From Achromobacter sp. UMC46 (GTDB lineage Bacteria > Pseudomonadota > Gammaproteobacteria > Burkholderiales > Burkholderiaceae_B): a DNA stretch of 64,000 nucleotides. Below the pieces are notes generated by a model. That model was given only the letters and a program-made list of their open reading frames with translations, did no database searches and was not told the origin of the DNA. The translations under genes and the position numbers were made by a program. Position 1 is the first letter of the stretch. Every line of letters begins with the position of its first letter. This document shows positions 52,804-61,927 of this stretch, piece by piece. The DNA lies in NCBI RefSeq assembly GCF_014170335.1, contig NZ_LZZS01000042.1:89020-153019 (forward strand). The letters are read 5' to 3'.

Positions 52804-52914
52804 GGAGATTTTTGGGGCGATCTTCGAGTCGGCGGGGTAGTGCTCTGTTGGTTGCTCGCGGCGGAGCTTTGTCGGGTTTTGTTTTGTAGGCGCGGATGGG
52901 GAGCTTCGTAGGTC

Positions 52915-53079
52915 GCTCGTCGCCGGGGTCGGGTGGGTGGCGCGCGCCCACGATTGCGGTCCGGAGCCTTCGCTCCGGACTGCCCTCTCGTCATCTTCGT
53001 TGCGGCCTGTGGCCGCTGCCTTCAGATTCCCTCGGGCGCATCAAGGTTGCGCGCCACCCACCCGACCCCGGCGACGAGC
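52915..53079. repeat. 31-bp perfect inverted repeat with structured 103-bp centre
   Basis: Arms 52915-52945 and 53049-53079 are perfect inverted copies (beginning GCTCGTCGCCGGGGTCGGG). The centre has its own perfect 9-bp hairpin at about 52960-52981. It looks like a miniature inverted-repeat element or a nested palindromic repeat. Confidence 0.8.
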
Positions 53080-53268
53080 TGCGCCGTCTTGGTTTGTGCG
53101 CTGCTAGAGCGCTGTTTACTCACGAGATTTTCGGGGCCCGCCTCATGCATCCGCGCGGGCGGCCGCATTCGGCATACGCGTTGTTGATGCGTCGGGGCGG
53201 TAGTCGCTTGCGCGCTGGTGATGAGTGGTTTGCTAGTGGTTCCCGCAGTCAGGTGGGGGAGGTGGAGC

Positions 53269-53329
53269 GACGGGTGGCGCGCGCTAGATAGCTGCTTGCT
53301 TTTTCGAGTCTGTACGCGCGCCACCCGTC
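53269..53329. repeat. 15-bp inverted repeat sharing the GGGTGGCGCGC core
   Basis: GACGGGTGGCGCGCG at 53269-53283 is perfectly complementary to 53315-53329, 31 bp apart. The core matches the arms of the 31-bp repeat nearby, so both may belong to one repeat family. Confidence 0.7.
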
Positions 53330-53655
53330 TAAAAGGGAGGCCGGTGATGGGGGGCGGCGATGACGTTCCTCTGATGGATTGATCGTGAACACACTCCACC
53401 CATCCTTGTATGTTTTTATAGCACTTGCCGATCTCACGTCGGAGGTGCTGGGGACCGGGGCGCACCCATTCATCAGCCGTCACTAGCGGACTGACGTTGG
53501 TAGATATCCCACCCCGCCCAAATACGTCGATTAAGACTCTAGCGGCCGTGACCGCCGATTGATCGCAAGACGAGGCTGGCGCCTGTCCAGCGATCGGCAT
53601 AAGCACGTGGGATCGCAAGTTCAGGTCCAGCACGCGTTGGATGCCTTGTCGCAGT

Positions 53656-54032
53656 TGGCAGATGCGCTTGATGGGGCCGTTCTGGTGACGGCCGTAACCC
53701 GCATCCCGTTCGCCTCTTCGGACGCAGTGGTGGCCTGCGCGGGGCTAGACCCCAGGCCCAAAGAATCTGGAGCCTACAAAGGCCTGCGCAAACTCAGCAA
53801 GCAGGGCGATGCGGCCCTGAGAAGCCTTGCCTATAACGCGGCAACTTCAGCCAGCCGAACGGCTGCCTTCAAACCCCTCTATGCAGCGTTACGAGCCAAG
53901 GGCTGGGCCTCAAGACAGGCCCTAAACATCATCGCCAGAAAACTCCTACGCATCGCCTTCGGCGTATGGAAATCGCGCAAACCCTTCGACGTCAATCGCT
54001 TTATCGCCAACCAGGCTTGCGCCAAACCATAG
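53656..54032 (+). pseudogene. IS110-family transposase, C-terminal fragment
   Basis: The frame reads LVTAVTRIPFASSDAVVACA, GLDPRPKESGAYKGLRKLSK, QGDAALRSLAYNAATSASRT, then IIARKLLRIAFGVWKSRKPF: the C-terminal Transposase_20 domain of IS110 elements with its catalytic-serine SG.YKG region. The N-terminal RuvC-like half is missing and the IPGIG hairpin motif is gone, so the copy is truncated and inactive. Exact 5' break is uncertain. Confidence 0.8.
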
Positions 54033-54274
54033 AATCTACGGAGCCCGGCCAGCATTATCACGACGCAACCCACCTACACGCGAAGCGAACCCCGCAACGA
54101 CGCAAGACGATGCGTAAGCTCCCCAAGGCCGCCCGCGCGGCCGGCCGGGAGCGGGCCCCGCAAGACCCTCCACCACTCCCCACTGTGGAGCAGAACCCTA
54201 AGAAAGCCGCCTGCCCCAGGCCACCGACGTGACGGGCGTCTTAAGAACTCAAACGCCCGCCATCAACAAAAAAA

Positions 54275-56188
<1,914 letters not shown>

Positions 56189-56227
56189 GGAAAGCTCCAA
56201 GCAGAGTTGTTGGAGCCGATCGGGAAT

Positions 56228-56262
56228 GGACTTCCGCCAGGCGTGCGGGGACGCGTGGCGGA
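56228..56262 (-). promoter_or_regulatory. Candidate expression-platform hairpin of the TPP riboswitch
   Basis: A perfect 8-bp stem (TTCCGCCA / TGGCGGAA, about 56231-56262) lies between the aptamer and the thiC ribosome site. It has no T tract, so control by exposure of the ribosome site is likelier than termination. Confidence 0.4.
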
Positions 56263-56268
56263 AATACG

Positions 56269-56350
56269 GCTCCCAGCATCGGCATTATCCGTACTGGTAC
56301 GAAGGGACTCTCTCAACACGTCCTGCCGGAAAGGCGGGACGAGTACCCCT
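56269..56350 (-). ncRNA. TPP (thi-box) riboswitch
   Basis: Read on minus: AGGGGTACTCG, a P3 hairpin (TCCCGCCTTTCCGGCAGGA), then TTGAGAGAGTCCC, CGTACCAGTACGG, ATAATGCC and ATGCTGGGAG, closing on the first strand. This is the order and near-consensus sequence of the THI element (CUGAGA, ACC...GAACCUG, GGAUAAUGCC, GGGA). The pyrimidine-sensor motif reads TTGAGA instead of CTGAGA. Binding of thiamine diphosphate should repress thiC. Confidence 0.93.
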
Positions 56351-56362
56351 GCGCGAAAGCGA

Positions 56363-56368
56363 AGTATA
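56363..56368 (-). promoter_or_regulatory. Predicted -10 box of thiC
   Basis: TATACT on minus lies 13 bases before the riboswitch aptamer, the right place for the thiC promoter. No convincing -35 box is seen. Confidence 0.35.
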
Positions 56369-56518
56369 GAGCCAACCGCGAGCAGGGCTGGTATTACTGC
56401 TTTACATTTGGATTCAGTCTGGGGCGACAGTGTCATTCAGGTTCGGTACACTTTTTCAATGAAACGCCCGGCGGGCAGTCGTCTCGCCGGGACCAGCCCA
56501 CTTAAGAAGGAATCGAGC

Positions 56519-57082
56519 ATGCAACTGACCCTACGCAAATTGGCGCCCGCCCTGGTTGTAGTGACATTGGCGCTGGCAGGTTGCAAGACCGCCCCGACAA
56601 AGTCGTCCGGTGCCGCGGCCACGCCCGAAGCCGGCCAGCAGGCCACGCAGCCGGCCACCGCCTCGTCGGTCGACTTCTATCTGGCACAGCAGCAGCCCGC
56701 GCCGGGCCTGCGCGAAATCTCGCTGCCTGACGGCAAGCTCTACATGCAGTCGACGCCCGTGTTGACGCGCGCCGACCTGACCGACGCCGCGGCCCTGGTG
56801 GATCGCCAAGGCCAGAACTTCGTGGGCTTGCGCTTCTCGGAAGCCGGCGCGCGTAAATTGACGGACGTGAGCACGAAGAACGTCGGCAACCGCCTGGCGC
56901 TGGTGATCGATCAGGAACTGGTCGCAGCTCCCAGCATCGCCGAACCGCTGAACCGCGGCGTGCTGGCGTTTGGCGTGGCCTCGGCCCAAGCCGCCTCTGA
57001 AATCGCCGCCAAGATCCGTGGCGATGCCGGGCAGGCTCCGGCCGCAGGCGGTGCGGCACCCGCACCGGCTCCCAAGCCCTGA
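56519..57082 (+). CDS. Lipoprotein with SecD periplasmic (P1-head-like) domain
   Basis: 187 residues. Lipobox LALAGC near residue 22, so the mature protein is lipid-anchored. The middle and C-terminal part (VGLRFSEAGARKLTDVSTKN, VGNRLALVIDQELVAAPSIA, EPLNRGVLAFG) closely follows the head region of the SecD P1 domain, but there are no membrane helices and no SecF. An Ala/Pro-rich tail ends the protein. Function unknown; a duplicated SecD fragment turned into a lipoprotein is the simplest reading. Upstream AAGAAGGAA is a fair ribosome site. Confidence 0.75.
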   Translation: MQLTLRKLAPALVVVTLALAGCKTAPTKSSGAAATPEAGQQATQPATASSVDFYLAQQQPAPGLREISLPDGKLYMQSTPVLTRADLTDAAALVDRQGQNFVGLRFSEAGARKLTDVSTKNVGNRLALVIDQELVAAPSIAEPLNRGVLAFGVASAQAASEIAAKIRGDAGQAPAAGGAAPAPAPKP

Positions 57083-57136
57083 TTCAGGCGGGCCTGCCAC
57101 CCGCTCCTCCGCGCCTGCCAGCTTCTGGCAGACGAC

Positions 57137-57169
57137 AAAAAACCGCATCGATCGATGCGGTTTTTTTTT
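57137..57169. terminator. Bidirectional Rho-independent terminator
   Basis: AACCGCATCGAT / ATCGATGCGGTT is a self-complementary stem preceded by six A and followed by nine T, between the lipoprotein gene and the convergent XRE regulator. Confidence 0.88.
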
Positions 57170-57221
57170 GTCCGCGACGGGCGCGTGAAATCAGGGGGAG
57201 GGCGTTCCGGTCAGGCCGGGA

Positions 57222-57671
57222 TCAGCCCATCTTGCGCCCGCGCGGCTTGACGGTGCGGCGGGCTTGCGCGGTTTCGATGAAGGTCAGCGTCAGCGCTTCG
57301 AGCATCACGCGGTCTTCGGGCGTCAGTCCGTCGAACTGCGCGGGCGCGATATTCGGAAAGGGCCAGGGTGCCTGAGGCCGGCGCCGCTTGGGCAGGCGCG
57401 GCATCGTTTCGGCGACGCCGGCGGGCGGTAGCGTGTCGGACAGGTCGTAGCCGTCCATGGGCAGTTCCATGGGGCCCTTGCCGGTTTCCAGCCATTCCGG
57501 TTCGATCTTCAGAATCTGAGCAAGCTTGCGCACGGACCGGCTGGAGTGGCGCAGCCCGCTTTCGTAACTGGCGATTGCACTTTGCGAAATCCGCGCCAGA
57601 CGCGCGAGCGTCTTCTGCGTGTGACCACGCAGAAGACGGGTTTGCTTCAATCGGTCTGAAAATGTCTTCAC
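57222..57671 (-). CDS. XRE-family HTH regulator
   Basis: 149 residues, GTG start without a clear ribosome site. HTH near residues 5-60: DRLKQTRLLRGHTQKTLARL, ARISQSAIASYESGLRHSSR, followed by VRKLAQILKIEPEWLETG, typical of phage CI/Cro-type repressors. The C-terminal half is basic and proline-rich with no known domain. Divergent from an OmpR-like regulator; they share an AT-rich 79-bp control region. Confidence 0.85.
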   Translation of the reverse strand: MKTFSDRLKQTRLLRGHTQKTLARLARISQSAIASYESGLRHSSRSVRKLAQILKIEPEWLETGKGPMELPMDGYDLSDTLPPAGVAETMPRLPKRRRPQAPWPFPNIAPAQFDGLTPEDRVMLEALTLTFIETAQARRTVKPRGRKMG

Positions 57672-57716
57672 GCGTCGATTGAAGCTTGCTCATGGTTTAC
57701 TTTGGTGGCTATAAGC

Positions 57717-57730
57717 ATTACTTAAGTGAT
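57717..57730. promoter_or_regulatory. AT-rich imperfect palindrome in the divergent regulator intergenic
   Basis: ATTACTTAAGTGAT centred on CTTAAG lies in the 79-bp AT-rich gap between the two divergent regulators; a likely binding site for one of them. Confidence 0.35.
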
Positions 57731-57750
57731 AATTTCGGAGGTGCGAACGC

Positions 57751-58434
57751 ATGCGGGAACGGGGCAATGTGTTCGTCGTGCAACTTGATGAAATGACGAG
57801 CAATAATTTTGTCGCTGCCTTGCGTGAATTTCACTGGCAAGTCAGCGCGTGCGAGTCGCCGACCGAACTCCTGGACCGCCTGCGCACGCAGGATGTCGAT
57901 GCGATGGTGCTGCGCGGCCAGGGCAAGCAGGTGCCGCAGTTGATCGCCGCCTTGCGGCGCGCGGCCCCGGATGCGGTGGTGGTGTGGCAGGCGCCTGCGG
58001 CCTCGGCACGAGAACGCGTCGAAGCGCTGGAGGCCGGCGTGGATGCCTACAGCTCGGTGCGCATGGATGCGCGGGAATGGGATGCGTTGTTGCGCAACGC
58101 GCGCAGGCGGCTACTGCCCCCCGCGACCGACGGGCCGGCGTGGCGGGTGCATGGCGGCGAGCGGGTGCTGTCGGGCCCCGGCGGCGAACGGCTGCCCCTG
58201 ACCGTGACGGAACGGGCATTCCTGCTTCGGCTGTTGAACGCGCCCGGCCAATGCCTACGCCGCGAACGGTTCTTCCCCAGCGATCCGCAAGAGGGTGCGC
58301 GCAGCGTGGATGTGCTGGTGTCGCGGTTGCGCAGCAAGGCGCGCCGCTTTGATATCGATCTACCCGTGCTGGCCGTGCGCGGGTGGGGCTACATTCTTCT
58401 GCAGCACTACCCGGTCACGGAACAGCAAGGTTAA
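57751..58434 (+). CDS. OmpR-family winged-helix regulator with degenerate receiver
   Basis: 227 residues. The N-terminal 120 residues have a receiver-like order (VFVVQLDEMTSNNFVAALRE, LLDRLRTQDVDAMVLRGQGK), but the acidic pair is absent and the phospho-acceptor position reads Arg-Gly-Gln, so classical phosphorylation is impossible. The C-terminal winged helix is intact: LPLTVTERAFLLRLLNAPGQ, SVDVLVSRLRSKARRF and AVRGWGYILL. No kinase nearby. Ribosome site CGGAGGTG. Confidence 0.85.
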   Translation: MRERGNVFVVQLDEMTSNNFVAALREFHWQVSACESPTELLDRLRTQDVDAMVLRGQGKQVPQLIAALRRAAPDAVVVWQAPAASARERVEALEAGVDAYSSVRMDAREWDALLRNARRRLLPPATDGPAWRVHGGERVLSGPGGERLPLTVTERAFLLRLLNAPGQCLRRERFFPSDPQEGARSVDVLVSRLRSKARRFDIDLPVLAVRGWGYILLQHYPVTEQQG

Positions 58435-58451
58435 ATCCGGAAGGAAGGGCC

Positions 58452-59588
58452 CTAGAGCACGACCAGATTGTCCCGGTGCATGAGCTCGGGGTCGGTCATG
58501 CTGCCCAGGATTCGGGCGATCTGGGACGACGGCTGGCGCAGGATGCGCCGCGTGTCCACCGATGAATAGTTGATCAGGCCACGGGCGCATTCGCGGCCCT
58601 GGCTGTCCACGCAGGCCACGACGTCGCCGCGGCCGAATTCGCCTTCCACTTCCGTCACGCCAATGGGCAGCAGGCTCTTGCCTTCGCGCAGCAGTGCTTG
58701 CACCGCGCCGTCATCCAGCACGACGCGTCCGCGCAGCCGCAGGTGGTCGGCCAGCCATTGCTTGCGGGCGGACCACACGGGCAGCACGGCGCGCAATTCG
58801 CTGCCGATGCATTCGCCCTGGGCCAGCCGGGTCAAGACATTGCGTTCGTGGCCCGAGGCGATGACGGTGTGCGCCCCGCTGTGCGCCGCGCGCTTGGCCG
58901 CCAGCACCTTGGTCAGCATGCCGCCCGTGCCGATGCCGCTGCCGGCGCCGCCGGCCATGGCTTCCAGCGCCGGGTCGCCGGCTTGCGCGTGCGACATGAA
59001 CGTGGCGTCGGGATTCTTGCGAGGGTCGGAATCGTACAGGCCGCGCTGATCGGTCAGGATGATCAGCGTGTCGGCTTCGATCAGGTTGGTGACCAGCGCG
59101 CCCAGCGTGTCGTTGTCGCCCAGCCGGATTTCATCGGTGACGACCGTGTCGTTTTCGTTCACGATCGGCACCACGCCCAGGCGCAGCAGCGCGAACAGCG
59201 TGCTGCGGGCATTCAGGTAACGGTGGCGGTCGGCCAGGTCTTCGTGCGTCAGCAGGATCTGCGCGGTGCGCAGGCCGTATTCGGCGAATGCCGCTTCATA
59301 GGCCTGGCACAGGCCCATCTGGCCCACGGCCGCCGCCGCCTGCAGTTCGTGCATGACGGACGGGCGCTTGCGCCAGCCCAGGCGGGCCATGCCTTCGGCG
59401 ATGGCGCCGCTGGAGACCAGCACGATCTGCTTGCCCTGCTTGTGCAGGGCAGCGATCTGTGCAGCCCAGTGCGCTACGGCGGCGCGGTCCAGGCCTCGGC
59501 CTTCGTTGGTGACCAGCGACGAGCCGACTTTGGCGACAAGGCGCTGGGCGTGGGTGACGACGGAAACGGCAGGTGTTTCAGCAGACAT
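58452..59588 (-). CDS. proB: Glutamate 5-kinase
   Basis: 378 residues with both the amino-acid kinase domain and a C-terminal PUA domain. Kinase motifs: LVAKVGSSLVTNEGRGLDRA, IVLVSSGAIAEGMARLGW, VPIVNENDTVVTDEIRLGDN and GTGGMLTKVLAAKRAAHSGA. PUA begins near residue 280 (VVLDDGAVQALLREGKSLLP). First step of proline synthesis. Follows obgE after 55 bp on the same strand. Confidence 0.97.
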   Translation of the reverse strand: MSAETPAVSVVTHAQRLVAKVGSSLVTNEGRGLDRAAVAHWAAQIAALHKQGKQIVLVSSGAIAEGMARLGWRKRPSVMHELQAAAAVGQMGLCQAYEAAFAEYGLRTAQILLTHEDLADRHRYLNARSTLFALLRLGVVPIVNENDTVVTDEIRLGDNDTLGALVTNLIEADTLIILTDQRGLYDSDPRKNPDATFMSHAQAGDPALEAMAGGAGSGIGTGGMLTKVLAAKRAAHSGAHTVIASGHERNVLTRLAQGECIGSELRAVLPVWSARKQWLADHLRLRGRVVLDDGAVQALLREGKSLLPIGVTEVEGEFGRGDVVACVDSQGRECARGLINYSSVDTRRILRQPSSQIARILGSMTDPELMHRDNLVVL

Positions 59589-59643
59589 GATGGGCGCCGG
59601 CTGCGGCGAGAAAAGACGTAATCGTAAGGACTGCGATTATGGC

Positions 59644-60780
59644 TTATTCGTCGCCGGCGCGCGGCGCGGCGGGCTTGTCGGCATCCGTGCGGGTGTCGTC
59701 GAAGCGGGGGTCCGGCGCCACATAGGTGCCGTCTGCCTGGTCGCGCGACACGTATTCCTTTTCGCGCTCGGCGTCCAGGTAGTCTTGCAGCGCGTAGAGC
59801 AGGTCTTGCGTGCCTTCGCCGGTCAAGCCGGAGATGGCGAACACCGGGCCCTTCCAGTCGTAGAGTTCCAGGAAGCGGCGCTTGGTGTCTTCGGGGTCCG
59901 GCACCATGTCCAGCTTGTTCAGGACCAGCCAGCGCGGCTTCTGGGCCAGCTCCGGATCGTAGCGGCGCAGTTCTTCGACAATGGCGCGCGCGTCGACCAC
60001 GGCTTGCTCGACGGGGTCGGCGTCCGGGTCCGGCGTGGACACGTCCACCAGGTGCAGCAGCACGCGGGTGCGCGCCAGGTGGCGCAGGAACAAGTGGCCC
60101 AGGCCCGCGCCTTCGGAGGCGCCTTCGATCAGGCCGGGAATGTCGGCCACGACGAAGCTGCGCGACGGCGACGTGCGCACGACGCCCAGGTTGGGATGCA
60201 GCGTGGTGAACGGGTAGTCCGCGATCTTCGGCTTCGCATTCGAGATGCGGGTGATCAGCGTGGACTTGCCGGCGTTCGGCAGGCCCAGCAGGCCCACGTC
60301 GGCCAGCACCTTCAGTTCCATGCGCAGGTAGCGGTGTTCGCCTTCCTTGCCCGGCGTCCATTGACGCGGTGCGCGGTTCAGGCTGGACTTGAAATGGATG
60401 TTGCCCATGCCGCCCTGGCCGCCGGCGGCCAGCACGACTTTCTGCTCGTGCGTGTCCAGGTCGAACAGGACTTCGCCGGTTTCGGCGTCATGGATGACCG
60501 TGCCCACGGGCACGCGCAGGGTGATGTCCGGGGCGGCCGCGCCGTACTGGTCCGAGCCGCGGCCGTTCTCGCCGCCCTTCGCGCGGTGCAGGCGCGCATA
60601 GCGGAAATCGATCAGCGTATTGATGTTGCGGTCGGCCACCGCATAGATGGTGCCGCCGCGTCCGCCGTCGCCGCCGTCCGGGCCGCCTTTGGGGATGAAC
60701 TTTTCGCGGCGAAAGCTCGCCACGCCATTGCCGCCTTTGCCGGCGACCACTTCAATGGTGGCTTCGTCTACGAATTTCAT
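59644..60780 (-). CDS. obgE: GTPase ObgE/CgtA
   Basis: 378 residues from the ATG at 60780. Glycine-rich Obg fold (KFVDEATIEVVAGKGGNGVA, GGPDGGDGGRGGTIYAVADR), then the G domain with LLGLPNAGKSTLITRISNAK (G1), DIPGLIEGASEGAGLGHLFL (G3) and NKLD (G4). C-terminal region variable. Acts in 50S assembly and stress response. Conserved rplU-rpmA-obgE-proB order. Confidence 0.97.
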   Translation of the reverse strand: MKFVDEATIEVVAGKGGNGVASFRREKFIPKGGPDGGDGGRGGTIYAVADRNINTLIDFRYARLHRAKGGENGRGSDQYGAAAPDITLRVPVGTVIHDAETGEVLFDLDTHEQKVVLAAGGQGGMGNIHFKSSLNRAPRQWTPGKEGEHRYLRMELKVLADVGLLGLPNAGKSTLITRISNAKPKIADYPFTTLHPNLGVVRTSPSRSFVVADIPGLIEGASEGAGLGHLFLRHLARTRVLLHLVDVSTPDPDADPVEQAVVDARAIVEELRRYDPELAQKPRWLVLNKLDMVPDPEDTKRRFLELYDWKGPVFAISGLTGEGTQDLLYALQDYLDAEREKEYVSRDQADGTYVAPDPRFDDTRTDADKPAAPRAGDE

Positions 60781-60859
60781 GGTGTCTGCGCGTGTAGTGG
60801 GTAATAGGGCAGCCGCCCGTCGTGGGGCGCTGCCAGGGGGCAAAGAAGAGCTTACTCGT

Positions 60860-60956
60860 CCTTTGCCTTAAAACTAAACGAGCCCCCCGCGCTGCACACA
60901 CTTCGTGTGCTTGCTACCCCCCAAGGGGGCGCTTTTTGTCTTGGGGCGGCCCGGCG
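60860..60956. repeat. Probable interspersed repeat between obgE and rpmA
   Basis: A block with ACGAGCCCCCCGCGCTGCAC, a CACAC/GTGTG hairpin, ACCCCCCAAGGGGGCGC and TTGGGGCGGCCCGGCG. From general familiarity this resembles an intergenic repeat seen many times in Bordetella and Achromobacter genomes; that recollection is the only basis for calling it interspersed. Confidence 0.5.
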
Positions 60957-60991
60957 ACAAAAAAGCCCTGCCGCATGCGACAGGGCTTTTG
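60957..60991 (-). terminator. Terminator downstream of rpmA
   Basis: On minus, a 7-bp stem AGCCCTG / CAGGGCT around a GC-rich loop (which can pair further) runs into six T, about 45 bases after the rpmA stop. Partial termination would set obgE-proB expression. Confidence 0.8.
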
Positions 60992-61038
60992 CCGTTCGGG
61001 CACGCGTTGAGCCGCGTGCCCTGACCGTGCTTGTCCGA

Positions 61039-61299
61039 TTACTCGGCAGCGATGATCGAAACGGTCTGCTTGTTCAATGCGCCCTTGAAGCCGAATTGAA
61101 CCTTGCCGTCGATCAGCGCGAACAGGGTGTGGTCCTTGCCCATGCCGACGTTCACGCCAGCGTGGAAGCGCGTACCGCGCTGACGCACGATGATCGAACC
61201 AGCGGGAATCAATTCACCGCCGAAAGTCTTGACGCCCAGACGCTTTGATTCTGAGTCGCGTCCGTTTCGCGTAGAGCCGCCGCCCTTTTTCTGTGCCAT
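61039..61299 (-). CDS. rpmA: 50S ribosomal protein L27
   Basis: 86 residues, complete. MAQKKGGGSTRNGRDSESKR at the N-terminus reaches the peptidyl-transferase centre; RLGVKTFGGELIPAGSIIVR and HAGVNVGMGKDHTLFALIDG are diagnostic. Follows rplU by 34 bp. Confidence 0.99.
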   Translation of the reverse strand: MAQKKGGGSTRNGRDSESKRLGVKTFGGELIPAGSIIVRQRGTRFHAGVNVGMGKDHTLFALIDGKVQFGFKGALNKQTVSIIAAE

Positions 61300-61333
61300 G
61301 TTTAGCTCCTGCTAAGTGGTACCGAGTCGCTTC

Positions 61334-61645
61334 TTAAGCCGTGATGGCTTCGATGCGGATTTCGGTGTAGTTCTGACGGTGGCCCTGACGCTTCTGATAG
61401 TGCTTGCGACGGCGCATCTTGAAGATCTTGACCTTGTCGTGGCGGCCTTGCGCAAGAACCGTTGCCTTGACCACAGCGCCGGGGACGAGGGGCGTGCCAA
61501 CTTTCAGTTGGTCGCCTTCGCCCACGGACAGCACTTGGTCCAGGGTGATTTCTTGCCCAATGTCTGCCGGTATCTGTTCTATCTTGAGTTTTTCGCCAGC
61601 GGCAACGCGATACTGCTTGCCACCGGTTTTTACGACCGCGTACAT
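61334..61645 (-). CDS. rplU: 50S ribosomal protein L21
   Basis: 103 residues from the ATG at 61645. MYAVVKTGGKQYRVAAGEKL at the start and IFKMRRRKHYQKRQGHRQNY near the end are diagnostic. Head of the rplU-rpmA-obgE-proB group, with a strong predicted promoter at 61857-61885. Confidence 0.99.
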   Translation of the reverse strand: MYAVVKTGGKQYRVAAGEKLKIEQIPADIGQEITLDQVLSVGEGDQLKVGTPLVPGAVVKATVLAQGRHDKVKIFKMRRRKHYQKRQGHRQNYTEIRIEAITA

Positions 61646-61856
61646 GGGGTGTTCCTTAAATAGGTAAATGGGTCTATCCGCGCGGGCCCGCCCTGCTGGG
61701 TGGGATTGCCGTCCTGGACTGGCCGCTTCCATGTCTTGGTGCCAGAACCTGGCAAGAAGGAAAGCGCCCATGTGCTTTCAAGCGTAGTGCTTGGAAGTAT
61801 CCAGAGGGTTTACGCGGACAACCGACGTAATTCGGGCATTGCTGACCGAATCTGCG

Positions 61857-61885
61857 ATATTAGCCCGGGACTTTTCAAAAGTCAA
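61857..61885 (-). promoter_or_regulatory. Strong predicted sigma-70 promoter of rplU
   Basis: On minus, TTGACT (61880-61885) and TAATAT (61857-61862) are exactly 17 bp apart. A perfect palindrome GACTTTT-C-AAAAGTC (61869-61883) covers the -35 box and spacer. The resulting leader is about 205 nt. Confidence 0.7.
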
Positions 61886-61927
61886 AAAGCCGTTGCAGGC
61901 TAAGGGCTTAGGTGTGGCGCCCAGGCT

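Larger units (their letters stand above)
52804..53655. other. Gene-poor repeat region
   Basis: About 850 bp with no supported gene; frames here read through inverted repeats. It contains a 31-bp perfect inverted repeat (52915/53049), a hairpin GTCCGGAGC / GCTCCGGAC inside it, and a 15-bp inverted repeat (53269/53315) sharing the core GGGTGGCGCGC. Together with the IS110 fragment it looks like a hotspot for insertion or decay. Confidence 0.6.

Noticed and set aside
53022..53633. 203-codon minus frame downstream of the FAD oxidoreductase
   Set aside because: It reads through both inverted repeats and into the IS110 fragment; no coherent domain could be seen.
54033..54274. Terminator for thiC in the gap after the IS110 fragment
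   Set aside because: CGGGCGT/ACGCCCG forms a stem on minus about 20 bases past thiC, but the T-rich stretch lies before the stem, not after it.
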